28,076 nucleotides of DNA from Porogramme epimiltina. Lineage: Eukaryota; Basidiomycota; Agaricomycetes; Polyporales; Polyporaceae. Location of the stretch: the NCBI GenBank assembly GCA_900155495.1, contig FTLJ01000799.1:1-28076 (forward strand), given 5' to 3'. The position numbers and the translations under genes were made by a program. Shown here one piece after another: positions 1 to 9,982 of this stretch (positions are counted from its first letter, which is position 1; each line of letters begins with the position of its first letter). The notes under the pieces were generated by a model. It was not told where the DNA came from and did not search any database. It was given only the letters and a program-made list of their open reading frames with translations.

Positions 1-3000
1 CTCGTTGACAGCGGCGCGACGCACTCTTGCATTTCCGCTTCGTTTTGTTCTCGCCATTCGATTCCTCGTCGTCTCAAGGACACTCCCATTCCGATTACTG
101 CGGTCGACGATCGGCCAATTGCATCCGGTCTCGTCACTCACGATGTTATCTCGTCCCTATCTGTTCGCACTCACGCTGAGACGATCGCCCTGGGCGTCGT
201 CGAGGTACCTTTCCCTGTTATTCTAGGTCTCGACTGGCTTAAACGCCACAACCCGGTCATCGACTGGGCTCGCGACGAACTGTCGCTCTCCTGCTGTGGT
301 GCCAAACCCGCAGAACCCGTCCCTCGCTCCCAATTCCACCTCTCGTCTCCCCCGTTCATCTCCGCTCTCCGCACATGTCCTGCGACCGCCGTCGGCCTGG
401 GCTTAGGTCTTAACCGACGAACGTCTCCCGTTCCGCATTCCCCGTCTATCGCGCGCCCTGATCAAGCCGCGATCCCCTCTTACCTATCAGCAACTACTCT
501 ACCCCGGCATGCCCCTGCTCTCCGTCCTCCGTCTCCGTCTCGTCTCGTCCCCCCCGTTCTCGACACGTCGTCCAGCAGCGGCAACTGTACCACTGGCGCG
601 TGTGCGACTGGTGGTAGTGGCTTAGGTCATAACATCAGTTTCGCGTTTTCTCCCCACTCCCCGTCCTTCCTCCGTCCGTCCGTTTCCTCGTCCGTTTCTT
701 CCCCTACACCATCAGACATCAATCTCGACGTCAAGTTCATCAATCCACGACGTTTCCGCAAGTACGCCAAGAACAACGAGTCTGCGCTGCTCTGGTACCA
801 TCCACAGGGTACCCCGGGATACAACGTCGCTGCCGCCTCCTTCGCACCTCCAGACGAGTCCCACAGCTCGTCTGAAGCTCACTTGAAGTCGGACCCACCA
901 TGCGCACTATATTCCGACTCACCACCAGCTCCCGATCCGCCTCCCGATCACGTCCGCGTCGCCTTCAAGTCGACCGTCTCCAACGCTATCCCACCGGAAC
1001 CACCTCCCGCTTCCCCCTATGATTATACTTCCCACATCCCTCCCAAGTGGCGTGCGTATGCTGACGTCTTCTCGCCCACAGAAGTCGATCAACTTCCCGA
1101 GCACCGCCCGACTTTCGATTGTGCGATTGAACTCGAAGACGGCAAGACGCCGCCCTTCGGCCCCCTCTACCACCTTTCCCAGCACGAGCGGCAGGTGCTC
1201 TTCGACTACGTCGAAGACAACCTCCGCAAAGGTTTCATTCGTCGCTCCACGTCTGCTGCCGCTGCTCCCGTCCTTTTCGTCCGCAAGAAGACCGGCGAAC
1301 TCCGCCTCTGCGTCGACTACCGTGGACTCAACTCCATCACCAAGAAGAACCGGTACCCGCTTCCGCTCGTCGGCGACCTCCTCGACCGCGTCAATGGCTG
1401 CAAGCACTTCACAGTGCTCGACCTCAAGAACGCCTTCAACCTCATTCGCATTCGCGAGGGGGATGAGTGGAAAACGGCGTTCCGCACGCATCTCGGCCTC
1501 TTTGAGTACACAGTTATGCCTTTCGGACTCACTAACGCTCCGGGGATTTTTCAGGGTTTCATTCAAGATGTCCTTCGGGACCTTCTCGATGTCGTTTGTG
1601 TGGTATACATCGACGACATTCTCATTTTTTCGCAGACACAAGAAGAACACGACCGTCATGTCGCGCTCGTTCTCGAACGTCTTCGCGCAGCCGGCCTCTA
1701 CGCCAATGCGAAGAAATGCGAGTTCGACCGGGATGAAGTCGAATATCTTGGCTACGTTCTCAGCTCCTCCGGCATCAAGATGAACCCCCGCAAGCTCGAC
1801 ACGATCGCAAACTGGCCCGCTCCCGCCTCCGTCCGCGACGTCCAGTCGTTCCTCGGCTTCACCAATTTCTACCGCAAGTTCATCGACGGTTATGCACGCC
1901 TCGCGACACCACTCAACGCCCTTACGAAGAAGGTCGACCGCGGTGTGCCCTTCGTTCTTACCCCTCCCGCCGCTGACGCGTTCGAAGCGCTGAAGCGTGC
2001 GTTCCTATCGTCCCCCGTTCTCCGTCACTTCGATCCATCACTTCCGTGTACCTTATCTACTGACGCCTCAGATTTCGCTATAGCGGGCGTTCTTCATCAA
2101 CCGGACGCCAACGGTTTCCTCCACCCAGTCGCATACTTCTCACGCAAGCTGTCACCGGCCGAGATCAACTATCAAGTGTACGACAAGGAGCTACTCGCGA
2201 TCGTCGAGTCCTTTCGGGACATGCGAGCATGGCTCATTGGCACCGGTACGCCCGTCTCTGTCATTTCCGATCACAAAAACCTCGAGCATTTCATGACGTC
2301 GCGTTTATTAAACCGACGTCAAGCTCGATGGTCGATGTTTCTCTCCGAATTTAATTTTATTCTTGATTATGCTCCCGGGTTGAAAAACCCTGCCGACGCG
2401 CCCTCGCGGCGTGCCGACTTCGCTCCTCGTGAGGGGGATGACGTCCTCCGAGCGAACGAGCAGGTACTACTGACCCCTTATCACACACAGAATATTTTTC
2501 CCTCCGACGCTTCATCGCCAACGCCCGCACCGTTCCAGATCAGTGCATACACGGAGCTCGCGATCGACAACTCGACCTTTCAAGAACACTACAAACGCGC
2601 GATCCGAGAAGACACCGAGTGGCGCGATGCTCTGGCGCGCAACGATCCCAGCTTCGCGCTGGACGGTAACCTTGTGTTCCACAAGGGTCTATTATTTATT
2701 CCGTTTTCACTCCGTACTGACATCCTTCGCTCTCGACACGATTCCCCGTCCGCAGGTCACCCCGGCCGCAGACGCACTCTCGGTCTCGTTCAACGCGACT
2801 ACTCCTGGCCCGGCATCTCGACTTACGTGCGCAGCTACGTAGCTGCGTGCGACCAGTGTCACCGCATCAAGACTCCTCGACACAAGCCGTTCGGGCTCCT
2901 GCGCCCCCTCGAAATCCCCGACCGCCCCTTCCGCTCGATAACCATGGACAATATCGTCAAGCTTCCGCTGTCTCACGGTTACGACTCGATTTGGGTCGTC

Positions 3001-4278
3001 TGCGACCGTCTCACCCGCTACGCCCATTTCATCCCCTGCAACGAGTCGCTCGACGCCCCCGGTCTCGCCTGGCTCTTCCTCGACCGCATTTTCCGTTATC
3101 ACGGCCTCCCCGACACCATCGTCTCCGACCGCGGCTCTACTTTTGTCTCGCGATTTTGGACAGAACTCACACAGTGTTTACAGATCGATCACAAGCACTC
3201 GACCGCGTTTCACCCACAGACCGACGGTCTCACCGAGCGCACCAACCAGACGCTCGAGACGTACCTGCGCGCGTACGTCTCGTACCAGCAGGACGACTGG
3301 GTCGACTACCTCCCACTCGCCGAATTCGCCTTCAACAACCATGTCAACGCATCGACCAAGCAGACCCCATTCTTCGCCAACTTCGGTTTCCATCCGACAT
3401 TCGAACCACGTCTCACCGAACCTGCCAACGTCCCCGCCGCATCCGATCTCGCCTCGCGTCTCGAACGTCTACACGGCGAGCTCCACGCGAACCTCAAGCA
3501 CGCGCAAGACATTCAATCCAAGTACTACAACCAACGCGTCTCCGACGCGCCGCAATTCCAACCCGACCAGCTCGTCTGGCTCCTCCGCCGCAACATCAAG
3601 ACCACCCGTCCTTCCGACAAGCTCGATCACCGTCGTCTCGGTCCCTTCCCCATCGACCACGCCGTCTCCGACGTGGCCTACCGCCTTCGACTTCCTTCCT
3701 ATCTCTCCCGTCTCCACCCCGTCTTCCACGTTTCCCTTCTCGAACCCTATTCCGACCCATCCGACTTCCATCCTCACTCTGATCCCTCTCCATTTGGCCT
3801 CGCTGAAGACTCGAACACCCCCCTCGAAATCCAATCAATTTCCGACTCGCGCAAGCTCGGCCAGCGTTACGAGTACCTCGTACGCTGGAAGGGCCTGTCA
3901 TCCGATGAAGACTCCTGGATTCCCCTCTCCGACATCCCTACTACCTCAAACGAAGCTCTCGAACGGTTCCACCGGCGCCATACTCGCGCGCCTCGGCCTC
4001 CGTCGTCCCTTCTCCTTCGTAACGAACCCATTGCTGACCCTTCTTCGAGTTTACAGGCTCCCCTTCTCGCCTCGCCCGAGCCCATTCCCCCTTCCGCGTC
4101 GACGCCTCCACGTCACGCTCTCGACATCCCGCCTGCCGCGCCTCGCGCGCGCTCCCCGCCGTCAGTGCGTGCCGATCCTCGTGCGCACTACGAGCCGCCT
4201 TCGCAGACCACGCTCCGCTCCGGACGTGTCTCGCGACCGCCACCCCGCCCAGATGCGTGGCGCCCGGATGGTCATTGA
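1..4278 (+). CDS. Ty3/gypsy Pol polyprotein (PR-RT-RNaseH-IN-chromodomain), 5' end outside window
   Basis: Frame 1 is open from base 1 to the TGA at 4276-4278 (1,425 visible codons), so the true start is upstream. Retropepsin: LVDSGATHSC at codons 2-11 with active-site DSG. A low-complexity Ser/Pro linker fills about 330-720. Reverse transcriptase: about 1150-1900, with the Asp of VLDLKNAF and the catalytic YIDD at 1606-1617. RNase H: about 2035-2420 (LSTDASDF, DKELLAIVE, ISDHKNLEHF). Integrase: an HHCC zinc knuckle at about 2735-2870 ending CDQC, then D (2947), D (3127) and E (3235), giving an exact D,D(35)E spacing. Chromodomain: about 3822-3990 (YLVRWKG, DSWIP); such domains usually steer integration towards methylated-histone chromatin. 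All catalytic residues I looked for are present. Long reading frames in other frames (for example 3143-4360) are shadows. Confidence 0.95.
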   Translation, partial: LVDSGATHSCISASFCSRHSIPRRLKDTPIPITAVDDRPIASGLVTHDVISSLSVRTHAETIALGVVEVPFPVILGLDWLKRHNPVIDWARDELSLSCCGAKPAEPVPRSQFHLSSPPFISALRTCPATAVGLGLGLNRRTSPVPHSPSIARPDQAAIPSYLSATTLPRHAPALRPPSPSRLVPPVLDTSSSSGNCTTGACATGGSGLGHNISFAFSPHSPSFLRPSVSSSVSSPTPSDINLDVKFINPRRFRKYAKNNESALLWYHPQGTPGYNVAAASFAPPDESHSSSEAHLKSDPPCALYSDSPPAPDPPPDHVRVAFKSTVSNAIPPEPPPASPYDYTSHIPPKWRAYADVFSPTEVDQLPEHRPTFDCAIELEDGKTPPFGPLYHLSQHERQVLFDYVEDNLRKGFIRRSTSAAAAPVLFVRKKTGELRLCVDYRGLNSITKKNRYPLPLVGDLLDRVNGCKHFTVLDLKNAFNLIRIREGDEWKTAFRTHLGLFEYTVMPFGLTNAPGIFQGFIQDVLRDLLDVVCVVYIDDILIFSQTQEEHDRHVALVLERLRAAGLYANAKKCEFDRDEVEYLGYVLSSSGIKMNPRKLDTIANWPAPASVRDVQSFLGFTNFYRKFIDGYARLATPLNALTKKVDRGVPFVLTPPAADAFEALKRAFLSSPVLRHFDPSLPCTLSTDASDFAIAGVLHQPDANGFLHPVAYFSRKLSPAEINYQVYDKELLAIVESFRDMRAWLIGTGTPVSVISDHKNLEHFMTSRLLNRRQARWSMFLSEFNFILDYAPGLKNPADAPSRRADFAPREGDDVLRANEQVLLTPYHTQNIFPSDASSPTPAPFQISAYTELAIDNSTFQEHYKRAIREDTEWRDALARNDPSFALDGNLVFHKGLLFIPFSLRTDILRSRHDSPSAGHPGRRRTLGLVQRDYSWPGISTYVRSYVAACDQCHRIKTPRHKPFGLLRPLEIPDRPFRSITMDNIVKLPLSHGYDSIWVVCDRLTRYAHFIPCNESLDAPGLAWLFLDRIFRYHGLPDTIVSDRGSTFVSRFWTELTQCLQIDHKHSTAFHPQTDGLTERTNQTLETYLRAYVSYQQDDWVDYLPLAEFAFNNHVNASTKQTPFFANFGFHPTFEPRLTEPANVPAASDLASRLERLHGELHANLKHAQDIQSKYYNQRVSDAPQFQPDQLVWLLRRNIKTTRPSDKLDHRRLGPFPIDHAVSDVAYRLRLPSYLSRLHPVFHVSLLEPYSDPSDFHPHSDPSPFGLAEDSNTPLEIQSISDSRKLGQRYEYLVRWKGLSSDEDSWIPLSDIPTTSNEALERFHRRHTRAPRPPSSLLLRNEPIADPSSSLQAPLLASPEPIPPSASTPPRHALDIPPAAPRARSPPSVRADPRAHYEPPSQTTLRSGRVSRPPPRPDAWRPDGH

Positions 4279-4371
4279 CCGGGGCCACACATGCGTCTCG
4301 CGCGGTCGCACGCACGAGTGTTGTGTTGCCTATACGCTAGGGACACAGCTCGTGTCGTGACGCTCTCCCTT

Positions 4372-4384
4372 GAGGAGGAGGTAG
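4372..4384 (+). other. Polypurine tract (plus-strand primer)
   Basis: GAGGAGGAGGTAG is almost pure purine and abuts the TG of the LTR at 4385, the normal position for the plus-strand primer of an LTR retrotransposon. Its position fixes the 5' edge of the 3' LTR. Confidence 0.75.
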
Positions 4385-4539
4385 TGTAACGCTCTGCGGT
4401 ACACGAGCCTCACGGGCACTTGTTTCGTCATTCCGTTCATGTATTCTCGTGTTCGCCCCGACTCTCGCATCCACGTGCACCGCGTCTTATGATTCTCGTT
4501 CCCGCTCCCGAATACTTACTGTCTTGTCTCGTCCGTTTG

Positions 4540-4544
4540 TATAT
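4540..4544 (+). promoter_or_regulatory. TATA-like box inside the LTR
   Basis: TATAT in an otherwise GC/CT-rich LTR, about 155 bases after the LTR start. Retrotransposon transcripts normally start shortly after such a box, at the U3/R border. Inferred from position only. Confidence 0.4.
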
Positions 4545-4555
4545 CTCTCCGCGCC

Positions 4556-4575
4556 GCCGAGGTTTGAACCTCGGC
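4556..4575. repeat. 20-bp near-palindrome (9-bp arms) in the LTR
   Basis: GCCGAGGTT and AACCTCGGC are perfect reverse complements separated by two bases. The motif starts 11 bases past the TATA-like box, so it would fall at or just upstream of the RNA start, and could be a DNA palindrome bound by a dimer or a hairpin at the RNA 5' end. Confidence 0.6.
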
Positions 4576-4876
4576 GAATCAACTTGTATTCCGCGCTTCG
4601 CGCACCCTCTGCTCACATCTTGCTCGTCTCGCCTTCGTCTCGCCCGCGAAGCCTCACAGTCCGACGCGCTGTCGTCGCGAAATGTGCGTTGAAGAGTACG
4701 CTATATTGGCTGGGCTTAATCGCGGGCACGGCCTGCGCGACGAATAGTTCTTTGGGGACAAGTGGGCTGATTGACATCTCGAGAGGAGAGCACCACCCAT
4801 AGCCGCTCGCAGCGCTCGATCGAAAAGGACAGGGGGGACACTTACGCACTAGGATAGACATCTTGTATATGGCCAA

Positions 4877-5905
4877 CTACTCGTACTGAGCGGAGTCCCA
4901 GAGGAGGGCGAAGGTCTCCTCCTCGTGCTTCTGAGACTGGCCCCAGATTGCAGACACGAGAGAAGTTCCTTGAGACTGGACGTACTTAGGACCCGAGTCG
5001 GCGGCGGAGGGGATGGAGTTGGGAGCGAGCGGGGGAAAGATAGAGGGATGTCCGTCCGCCGCACGGTCACCGTTGGTTGGGCCCTCGTCCCATTGCGGGT
5101 CTACGACAGGGGATACGAGGCCAGTGGGGGTGCTGGATCCGTTCGGGGTCCCGTTGGTCGATGTATCAGCCCAGTGTCCTGCACTCAAGAACTGTCAATT
5201 GTTCCGTTCGCATCGGTTCCTGCACCCAGGGAGGCCCACAATCAGCAACTATCCGCGGCCACGCGTCGTCCACCTCTCCCCTCCTAAGAAGATGCACGAA
5301 CTCACCTCGCCTGCTGCGGCCTCGACGGGGCGGGCCGCGATGTTGTCGGCGGCGACGATCTGGTGCTCGAGCGCCCACGAAGTAATGATGGCCTGCTCGC
5401 GCTGGTAGGGCTCAGCCTGCTGCTGGTGTCTCCCTTGGCGTTGCTCCGTAGTGTCGCGCGGCATGCCGTTGATGGTGAGGGTCAGGCCGAAGGCGAAGTG
5501 CCTATTCGCGAACTAGGCATTGAGGATGCAGCCAACGACATAGAGCATGCCGGACTGGACGACGCGGCTGCGGACGGACTCTGAGCCACGGACGCCGATG
5601 TTGACGATGCACTGGAATGCGAGAGAAAAGCGGTACGCCGCGTGTCTTGGAAAGGGTCAAGGAGAGCTTGAGCAAGTGGACGCCTAGCGGGGAGAGGCCG
5701 TAGATTGCGACGTGGTTATCAGGCGGGAGCGGGGAGGTGCAAAAGTCGCGGAGGATGCCGACAAGACGTTCACTAACCACGGTATCCTTAACGTCGGATC
5801 AAAGAGGATCCAGAACGGCCTGCAGTACTTCGCGGTCATCATGAGCCACTAATAATCCCGTTCCGCGCAGTGGACCGTCGATGTGAGACGATATTAGAGT
5901 CAAGG
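4877..5905 (-). pseudogene. Decayed gene, probably Armadillo-like repeat protein
   Basis: Protein-like sequence continues on the minus strand only through frame changes. A segment with IDGPLRGTGLLVAHDDREVL runs into an in-frame TGA (5799-5801). It resumes in the same frame with LVGILRDFCTSPLPPDN and HLLKLSLTLS, then shifts frame near 5648 to YRFSLAFQCIVNIGVRGSES. It meets an in-frame TAG (5513-5515) and continues with HFAFGLTLTINGMPRDT. An intron-like block (GTGAGT after about 5307 to CAG at 5179) leads to a Gly/Pro/Ser-rich tail ending LLWDSAQYE with a TAG, but the phases across it do not match. The helical, Leu-rich middle resembles Armadillo-type proteins from memory; I cannot name a family. 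Both in-frame stops fit C-to-T changes (CGA to TGA, CAG to TAG). The 3' end lies about 30 bases from the retrotransposon LTR. Confidence 0.6.
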
Positions 5906-6888
5906 AGGGTGGCTTTGTAGGCTCCGAATCGCATCAAGCGCGACGAATAGCGACAGACCAACGGGCTATAAGACACATTTAGCCATGCGTATACGAGAGA
6001 CGAGACAATTCCACTTACATCTGCTCCGTTGGATAGTGTTACACCACTCCTCTGAGCATGTCTTGGACGGCATGAGAGTCTTTGCCAAAGGCAGTGACTG
6101 GGTTAAGCGCCGATGACGACGCGATGATTGAGGCCCAGGTTAGGCGCCAGAACATCTTTCCCCCTCAATCTTTTGTAATCCCAACACGTATTGGTAGCAC
6201 CGGTGCGCCAGCATATTTAAAACTGCTATGAGGTGACTAAAAAAGTGAGTGTCATACTAGATACACCACAACGGCCAAGAGCACTAGGGAATGTCTCCCT
6301 GTCATGGACAACGCCGGCGGAGGCTCTGCCCTGAGTGTATGCCCGCGGGCCGCCCAATAGGAACTCTGGTAGGTGCTAAAGCCCGAGATCGGAGCGCGGG
6401 GAGACGATAAGCAACCTATTAGTGACGGACAGATACCTTGAAGAGAGTCCGTTATAGTCGGTAGGTGATTCAGCCCGATGAAGCACCAGTCACTGTTACT
6501 GACCGTGACCAAGGCCGAGCTGTGAAACGGGCTTTCGCGGGCTCTCCCCGTTGACGAGGCCATCTCTGGCTGCGGCTTGGAGTGAGTCTGACTGCGCGCT
6601 GACCTCCGAGTCATCTCGGAGTCCGCGACTCCTGGGCCGCTGTTCGGTTCCGCCATGGGCGGGTGTTAGCCTCCGAAATGCGTCTTAAGTCACCGGCTCC
6701 CACCGCGAGCCCCTCACTGTAGCCTACCACCTAGCGCACGTAAGTACGTACAAGTCCTCAGTGCTGTGCTTGTACATATTGGTCAGGATCAGTAGGTGCC
6801 ACCAGCCCATACTCCCTGAGGTCATATTCTATGTTTCGCTGACGATACCCTCTGGTCTCAAACAGAAACCGCCGCGGTTTTCTCAACG
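5906..6888. other. Intergenic stretch without a supported gene
   Basis: A short minus-strand frame opens at ATG 6155 with a signal-peptide-like start (MFWRLTWASIIASSSA) and a TATA-like motif about 60 bases before it, but stops after 38 codons. A GTGTAAC...TTATAG intron-like block follows. A 134-codon minus-strand frame (6252-6656) contains intron-like signals and no family I recognise. Neither is solid. The start of the pseudogene above may reach into this stretch. Confidence 0.5.
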
Positions 6889-8476
6889 ATGACCATCAGT
6901 CCGAGAACAGTATCGGAGTATATTGTAACAGATCCGAGCGCGATGATACAAATGAACTCTATCATCGCCTCTGCTTTCTTCCTTGGTGCGTCGCACGTCC
7001 CAGTTGGCTCTCGAGAACATTTCACCCAACTTTCATATGTTCAAGGTGTACTCACCCTCCTCACTCTTACGACCGTATTCTTTATAATGTACCACATTTT
7101 CTTATTTTCGACATGCTACACGAGCAATACTTATCGTGGGTTTTACAGACGCAACGGCCTTAGTCGTACATCGACCCGGATCCAGCTGGTCGCCGCCGCT
7201 ATTCTCTATACATCCACATGCGTCTTCTTCGCCACGTCTCTTCCCTTATACGTCAACAGTTACACATGGTATATCTCAAATGAGGTCTCCCCCCTTAACC
7301 CCCTCTCGATGGCCAACTGGAGCGAGGATGTGCAGAGAGCGCAATCCTTGACCCTGACGGCCACTCTAACAATAAACGTCAGTTGCCGTCGCCGTGTCTA
7401 AAGCCGTATGTTCACTCAACTTCTCTCTCAAATCCTCCGCAGATCTTCGTTGGAGATGCAATTGTGTGGTGGAGGGCATGCGCGATCTGGCCGGAAAACT
7501 ACTATGTGCGCGCCTGCTGCGTCGTGATCCTAACTGCAACCCTCGGTGAGCGACACGCGCGCCGCTAGCGGAAATTTACACGTTGATGACTGTCACGTAG
7601 CGTTGGGCAGCTTCGTCACTTACAAGGCGGGTATTCCCAATGTCGGATTCGTCCTCAACCAAGGGACGAATATGTACACAGCGGATGGAGTCGGATCTGC
7701 GTGTTTATTCCTCTCATTCGCAAGCAATGCGGCCGCTACAGCCGTCATAGGGTACAAAGCTTGGTATGAGCCCCACTTGGTCTTTGTGCGAAACGTTGGA
7801 TACGCTTGCTCATGTCATCAATAGGGAGCACCGCAAGCTGCTCAGAGAAACACTATCACGTGGCGCACAGACTTCACGCGCGCTCCACCTCCTCGGGCTA
7901 CTCGTCGAGTCCGGTGCAGGGTACTCCCTCCTCTGGGTATGTACATGCGCATCCCTTCTATCTACCTACGGTAATCTGAGTTTCTATGTGCTGTTGCGTC
8001 TATACAGCTCATCATTGTCACGTCCGATATCTACTTTATCGTCCTACCCAATCCTGCCTCGGCCTCAATCGCATTCCAGTCTTTTTCCGGCATCTTCATT
8101 CGCGGCGCGCTGGTGTACCTCATTGTACGTCCTGACACCTTGATTATAAATGACAGGATTTCTGACGGAATGTGGACGTAAATTGCAGGCAGCGTACCCG
8201 ATGCTCATCATCGTCCTGGTGAACCTCAATCGCACGCGTAGAGATGATTGGGAAGGGCGCCTGTCGTCTGTCACGCAGGATATTCCTATGCACTTTGTGG
8301 ATCCCAGAAACTCTGCCACAATGTGCGGTGTCGCGGCAAGCTTTGGAGGCGCAGACCAAGAGACACTTAGAGAGGGCGAGGATCGGAGATCACTCACGGA
8401 GCACAGTAGCTTGAGTCAGGACACAGAGTTGAGGGTTGGGATGGGCATGCAGACTTGTGCTACGGCTAATGTTTGA
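6889..8476 (+). CDS. Seven-transmembrane orphan membrane protein (agaricomycete family)
   Basis: Six exons: 6889-7377, 7443-7545, 7601-7763, 7825-7936, 8008-8124 and 8189-8476, giving 423 residues. Every intron is 55-71 nt, GT-AG, and keeps phase. Hydrophobic segments lie near residues 54-74, 93-118, 150-172, 183-203, 232-252, 275-305 and 318-340, followed by a hydrophilic cytosolic-type tail. The signature INIFVGDAIVWWRACAIWP, formed across the first intron, is typical of a large family of multi-pass proteins of unknown function in mushroom-forming fungi. It has GPCR-like topology, but no ligand or partner is known to me. The start at 6889 is the first ATG of the open frame; the first 50 residues are not hydrophobic and a later start is possible. 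It stands alone, with no neighbour that hints at its role. Confidence 0.82.
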
Positions 8477-8627
8477 CGTCTTGGAGCCAAGGGTGAATAA
8501 TGTCCGAAAGGTTCGTACTTGCAGTGCACTTCACTACGCGCAGGGCCACCGCCTGACAATGTCCGAGATTCAGATATCCTCCTCATCCACTTGACTCGTG
8601 CCATTATAAGGACATTCGCACACGAAT

Positions 8628-9689
8628 CTACATAGTCCCCCCACCCTGGCCTCCCGCCATAATATTACTCATCTGGTCCTCAAGATACGCTCGTCGGAGC
8701 TCATTCGGCGACACCCGCCCATCCGCCTGCCGCGAGATCTCCCCCGCCGCCTCCAGACCGCACAAACGCATCATCTTCCGTTGGGAGCGCGTCGCCTTCC
8801 CCGGGCTCGTCCTCTCCTTCTCCTTCCAGCGCCGGTGCTTCCGCAGCACCCCGCTCCCCGCACTCCGCTCGCTGGCCACGCTGCGTCCACTTGCGCGTGA
8901 CAGCACAGACAACTGGCTTAGCCGCGAGTGCACGGACCCGGGCGTCGACCTCAGCGTCGAACGTCTGCTTCGCGGCGAGCGCGAGCCCGGCGTCGTCTTC
9001 CTGCTCGCACCAGACCCCGGTGTGGTCGCCGCCGAGCTCGAGTGGGGGCGCCGCGCGGGAGTCCGCGGTGGCGTCATCCCGAGCGCCGACGCGAGCCCGT
9101 GGCGCTCGCGCAAGAACTCGGGCGAGGGCATCAGGAGCGCGTCCTGCATGTCGACCTCTTCCTCCTCGGGGCCGGAGCTCATCTCCTCGTCCTGATCGTC
9201 TAGGTCAAGGTCCATGGCATACTCGTCCCCAAATGGGTCCGTGACGCCCGCAGAGGGCGGCATGTCGACAGGATGAGCGCGGAAGATGTCTGCGATGGTC
9301 TCGGGCGTCCTGCGCCTGTTGCTGTCGAACTTGGTGAAGAGCCTTCGGAACTTGCCCTTCGCACGCCCCTTCCCCTTGTCCTTTGTCTTCTCGCTCGCGT
9401 GAGAGCCCCCGTCTCCCGCTGTGGTGTCGCCCCCCGGGACATGACGCTTCCGGCGCCCCGCAGCCGAGGGCATCATGAGGGAGCGTCGGTACTTTGGAGC
9501 AAAAGGTGCAATCGCAGCCATGTCGAGGTCACATCCTGTACGGCTATGGTGCGCCGCGTCACCACGGAGAGGCTCGTGTTCGTCCAAGAATGGGTTCCCG
9601 TCGCCTGCGACGGGGGAGATGGGAGATGAAACGGACATGAGATCCTCCTCGATCTCGTGGTGCGGCAGGATCTTGATGTCCGAGAGCAT
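8628..9689 (-). CDS. Hypothetical disordered, basic protein
   Basis: A single open frame of 353 residues from ATG 9689; an upstream TTG adds three codons and is not needed. The N-terminus (MLSDIKILPHHEIEEDL) is acidic and moderately ordered. A Lys/Arg-rich stretch follows (GKGRAKGKFRRLFTKF, about residues 108-123), then an acidic block (DLDLDDQDEEMSSGPEEEE), then a long Ser/Thr/Arg/Pro-rich region full of TPxR and SPxR sites, and a basic helical end with ELRRAYLEDQMSNI. No catalytic motif or membrane segment is visible. The composition suggests a nuclear or cytoskeletal phosphoprotein, which is inference only. I do not recognise a family. The absence of introns in a 1-kb frame is unusual here, but composition and third-position GC fit coding sequence. 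Confidence 0.7.
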   Translation of the reverse strand: MLSDIKILPHHEIEEDLMSVSSPISPVAGDGNPFLDEHEPLRGDAAHHSRTGCDLDMAAIAPFAPKYRRSLMMPSAAGRRKRHVPGGDTTAGDGGSHASEKTKDKGKGRAKGKFRRLFTKFDSNRRRTPETIADIFRAHPVDMPPSAGVTDPFGDEYAMDLDLDDQDEEMSSGPEEEEVDMQDALLMPSPEFLRERHGLASALGMTPPRTPARRPHSSSAATTPGSGASRKTTPGSRSPRSRRSTLRSTPGSVHSRLSQLSVLSRASGRSVASERSAGSGVLRKHRRWKEKERTSPGKATRSQRKMMRLCGLEAAGEISRQADGRVSPNELRRAYLEDQMSNIMAGGQGGGTM

Positions 9690-9972
9690 GGCTGACAAAG
9701 GGGATGGTGGAAGATGTGGGAGATGTGTGGAAGCACGGGTGGCGTAGGATATGAAGCGAGAGAGCAGGTGAAAGGACCGAGTGAGAATGTCGAGCCCCCA
9801 CTCGAACCCGAGCAGTTTTAATCATAGGGTGCTGCAGCGAACAGTCTTTCAGGGTACATCTATGAAAAGAATGCTTTACGTCACCCCACAAACATACCTG
9901 CTTTCGTTTTGATAGAGTTTCAACCACCGCAGTCTCTTTGTCTGATGCGGGGGGATGGTGATAAAAGAGTAG

Positions 9973-9977
9973 AAAAA
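9973..9977 (-). terminator. RNA polymerase III terminator of tRNA-Thr
   Basis: Five T residues on the minus strand, starting six bases after the 3' end of the tRNA-Thr gene: the standard Pol III stop signal. Confidence 0.85.
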
Positions 9978-9982
9978 TTTAA

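Larger units (their letters stand above)
1..4848 (+). mobile_element. Ty3/gypsy LTR retrotransposon (chromovirus), 3' part
   Basis: The segment holds, in order, the end of an aspartic protease, reverse transcriptase, RNase H, integrase, a chromodomain, a polypurine tract and a 3' LTR. This order (integrase after RNase H) defines Ty3/gypsy, and the C-terminal chromodomain places it with the chromoviruses, which in fungi include the MarY1-like and Tf1/sushi groups. The 5' LTR, primer-binding site and gag lie outside the window, so target-site duplication and LTR-LTR divergence cannot be judged. No stop or frameshift interrupts the visible coding part, so the insertion is either young or under selection. 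The 3' edge is set from a weak terminal inverted repeat and is uncertain by tens of bases. Confidence 0.93.
4385..4848 (+). repeat. 3' LTR of the Ty3/gypsy element
   Basis: It begins TGTAACGC directly after the polypurine tract. It contains a TATA-like motif at 4540-4544 and, 11 bases downstream, a 20-bp near-palindrome. No 5' LTR is visible for comparison, so the 3' edge is inferred: CTTACGCA ending at 4848 is an imperfect inverted match to the start. An end at 4860, where the sequence also finishes in ACA, is possible. About 460 bp is a usual length for a chromovirus LTR. Confidence 0.65.

Noticed and set aside
919..1659. Antisense 246-codon frame inside the retrotransposon pol, and plus-strand frame 3143-4360
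   Set aside because: Both lie over pol sequence whose frame-1 translation has all catalytic motifs; they are shadows of GC-rich coding sequence.
6252..6656. Minus-strand 134-codon frame with intron-like GTATCT...CTTTAG
   Set aside because: No recognisable domain, low-complexity start and no consistent exon chain.
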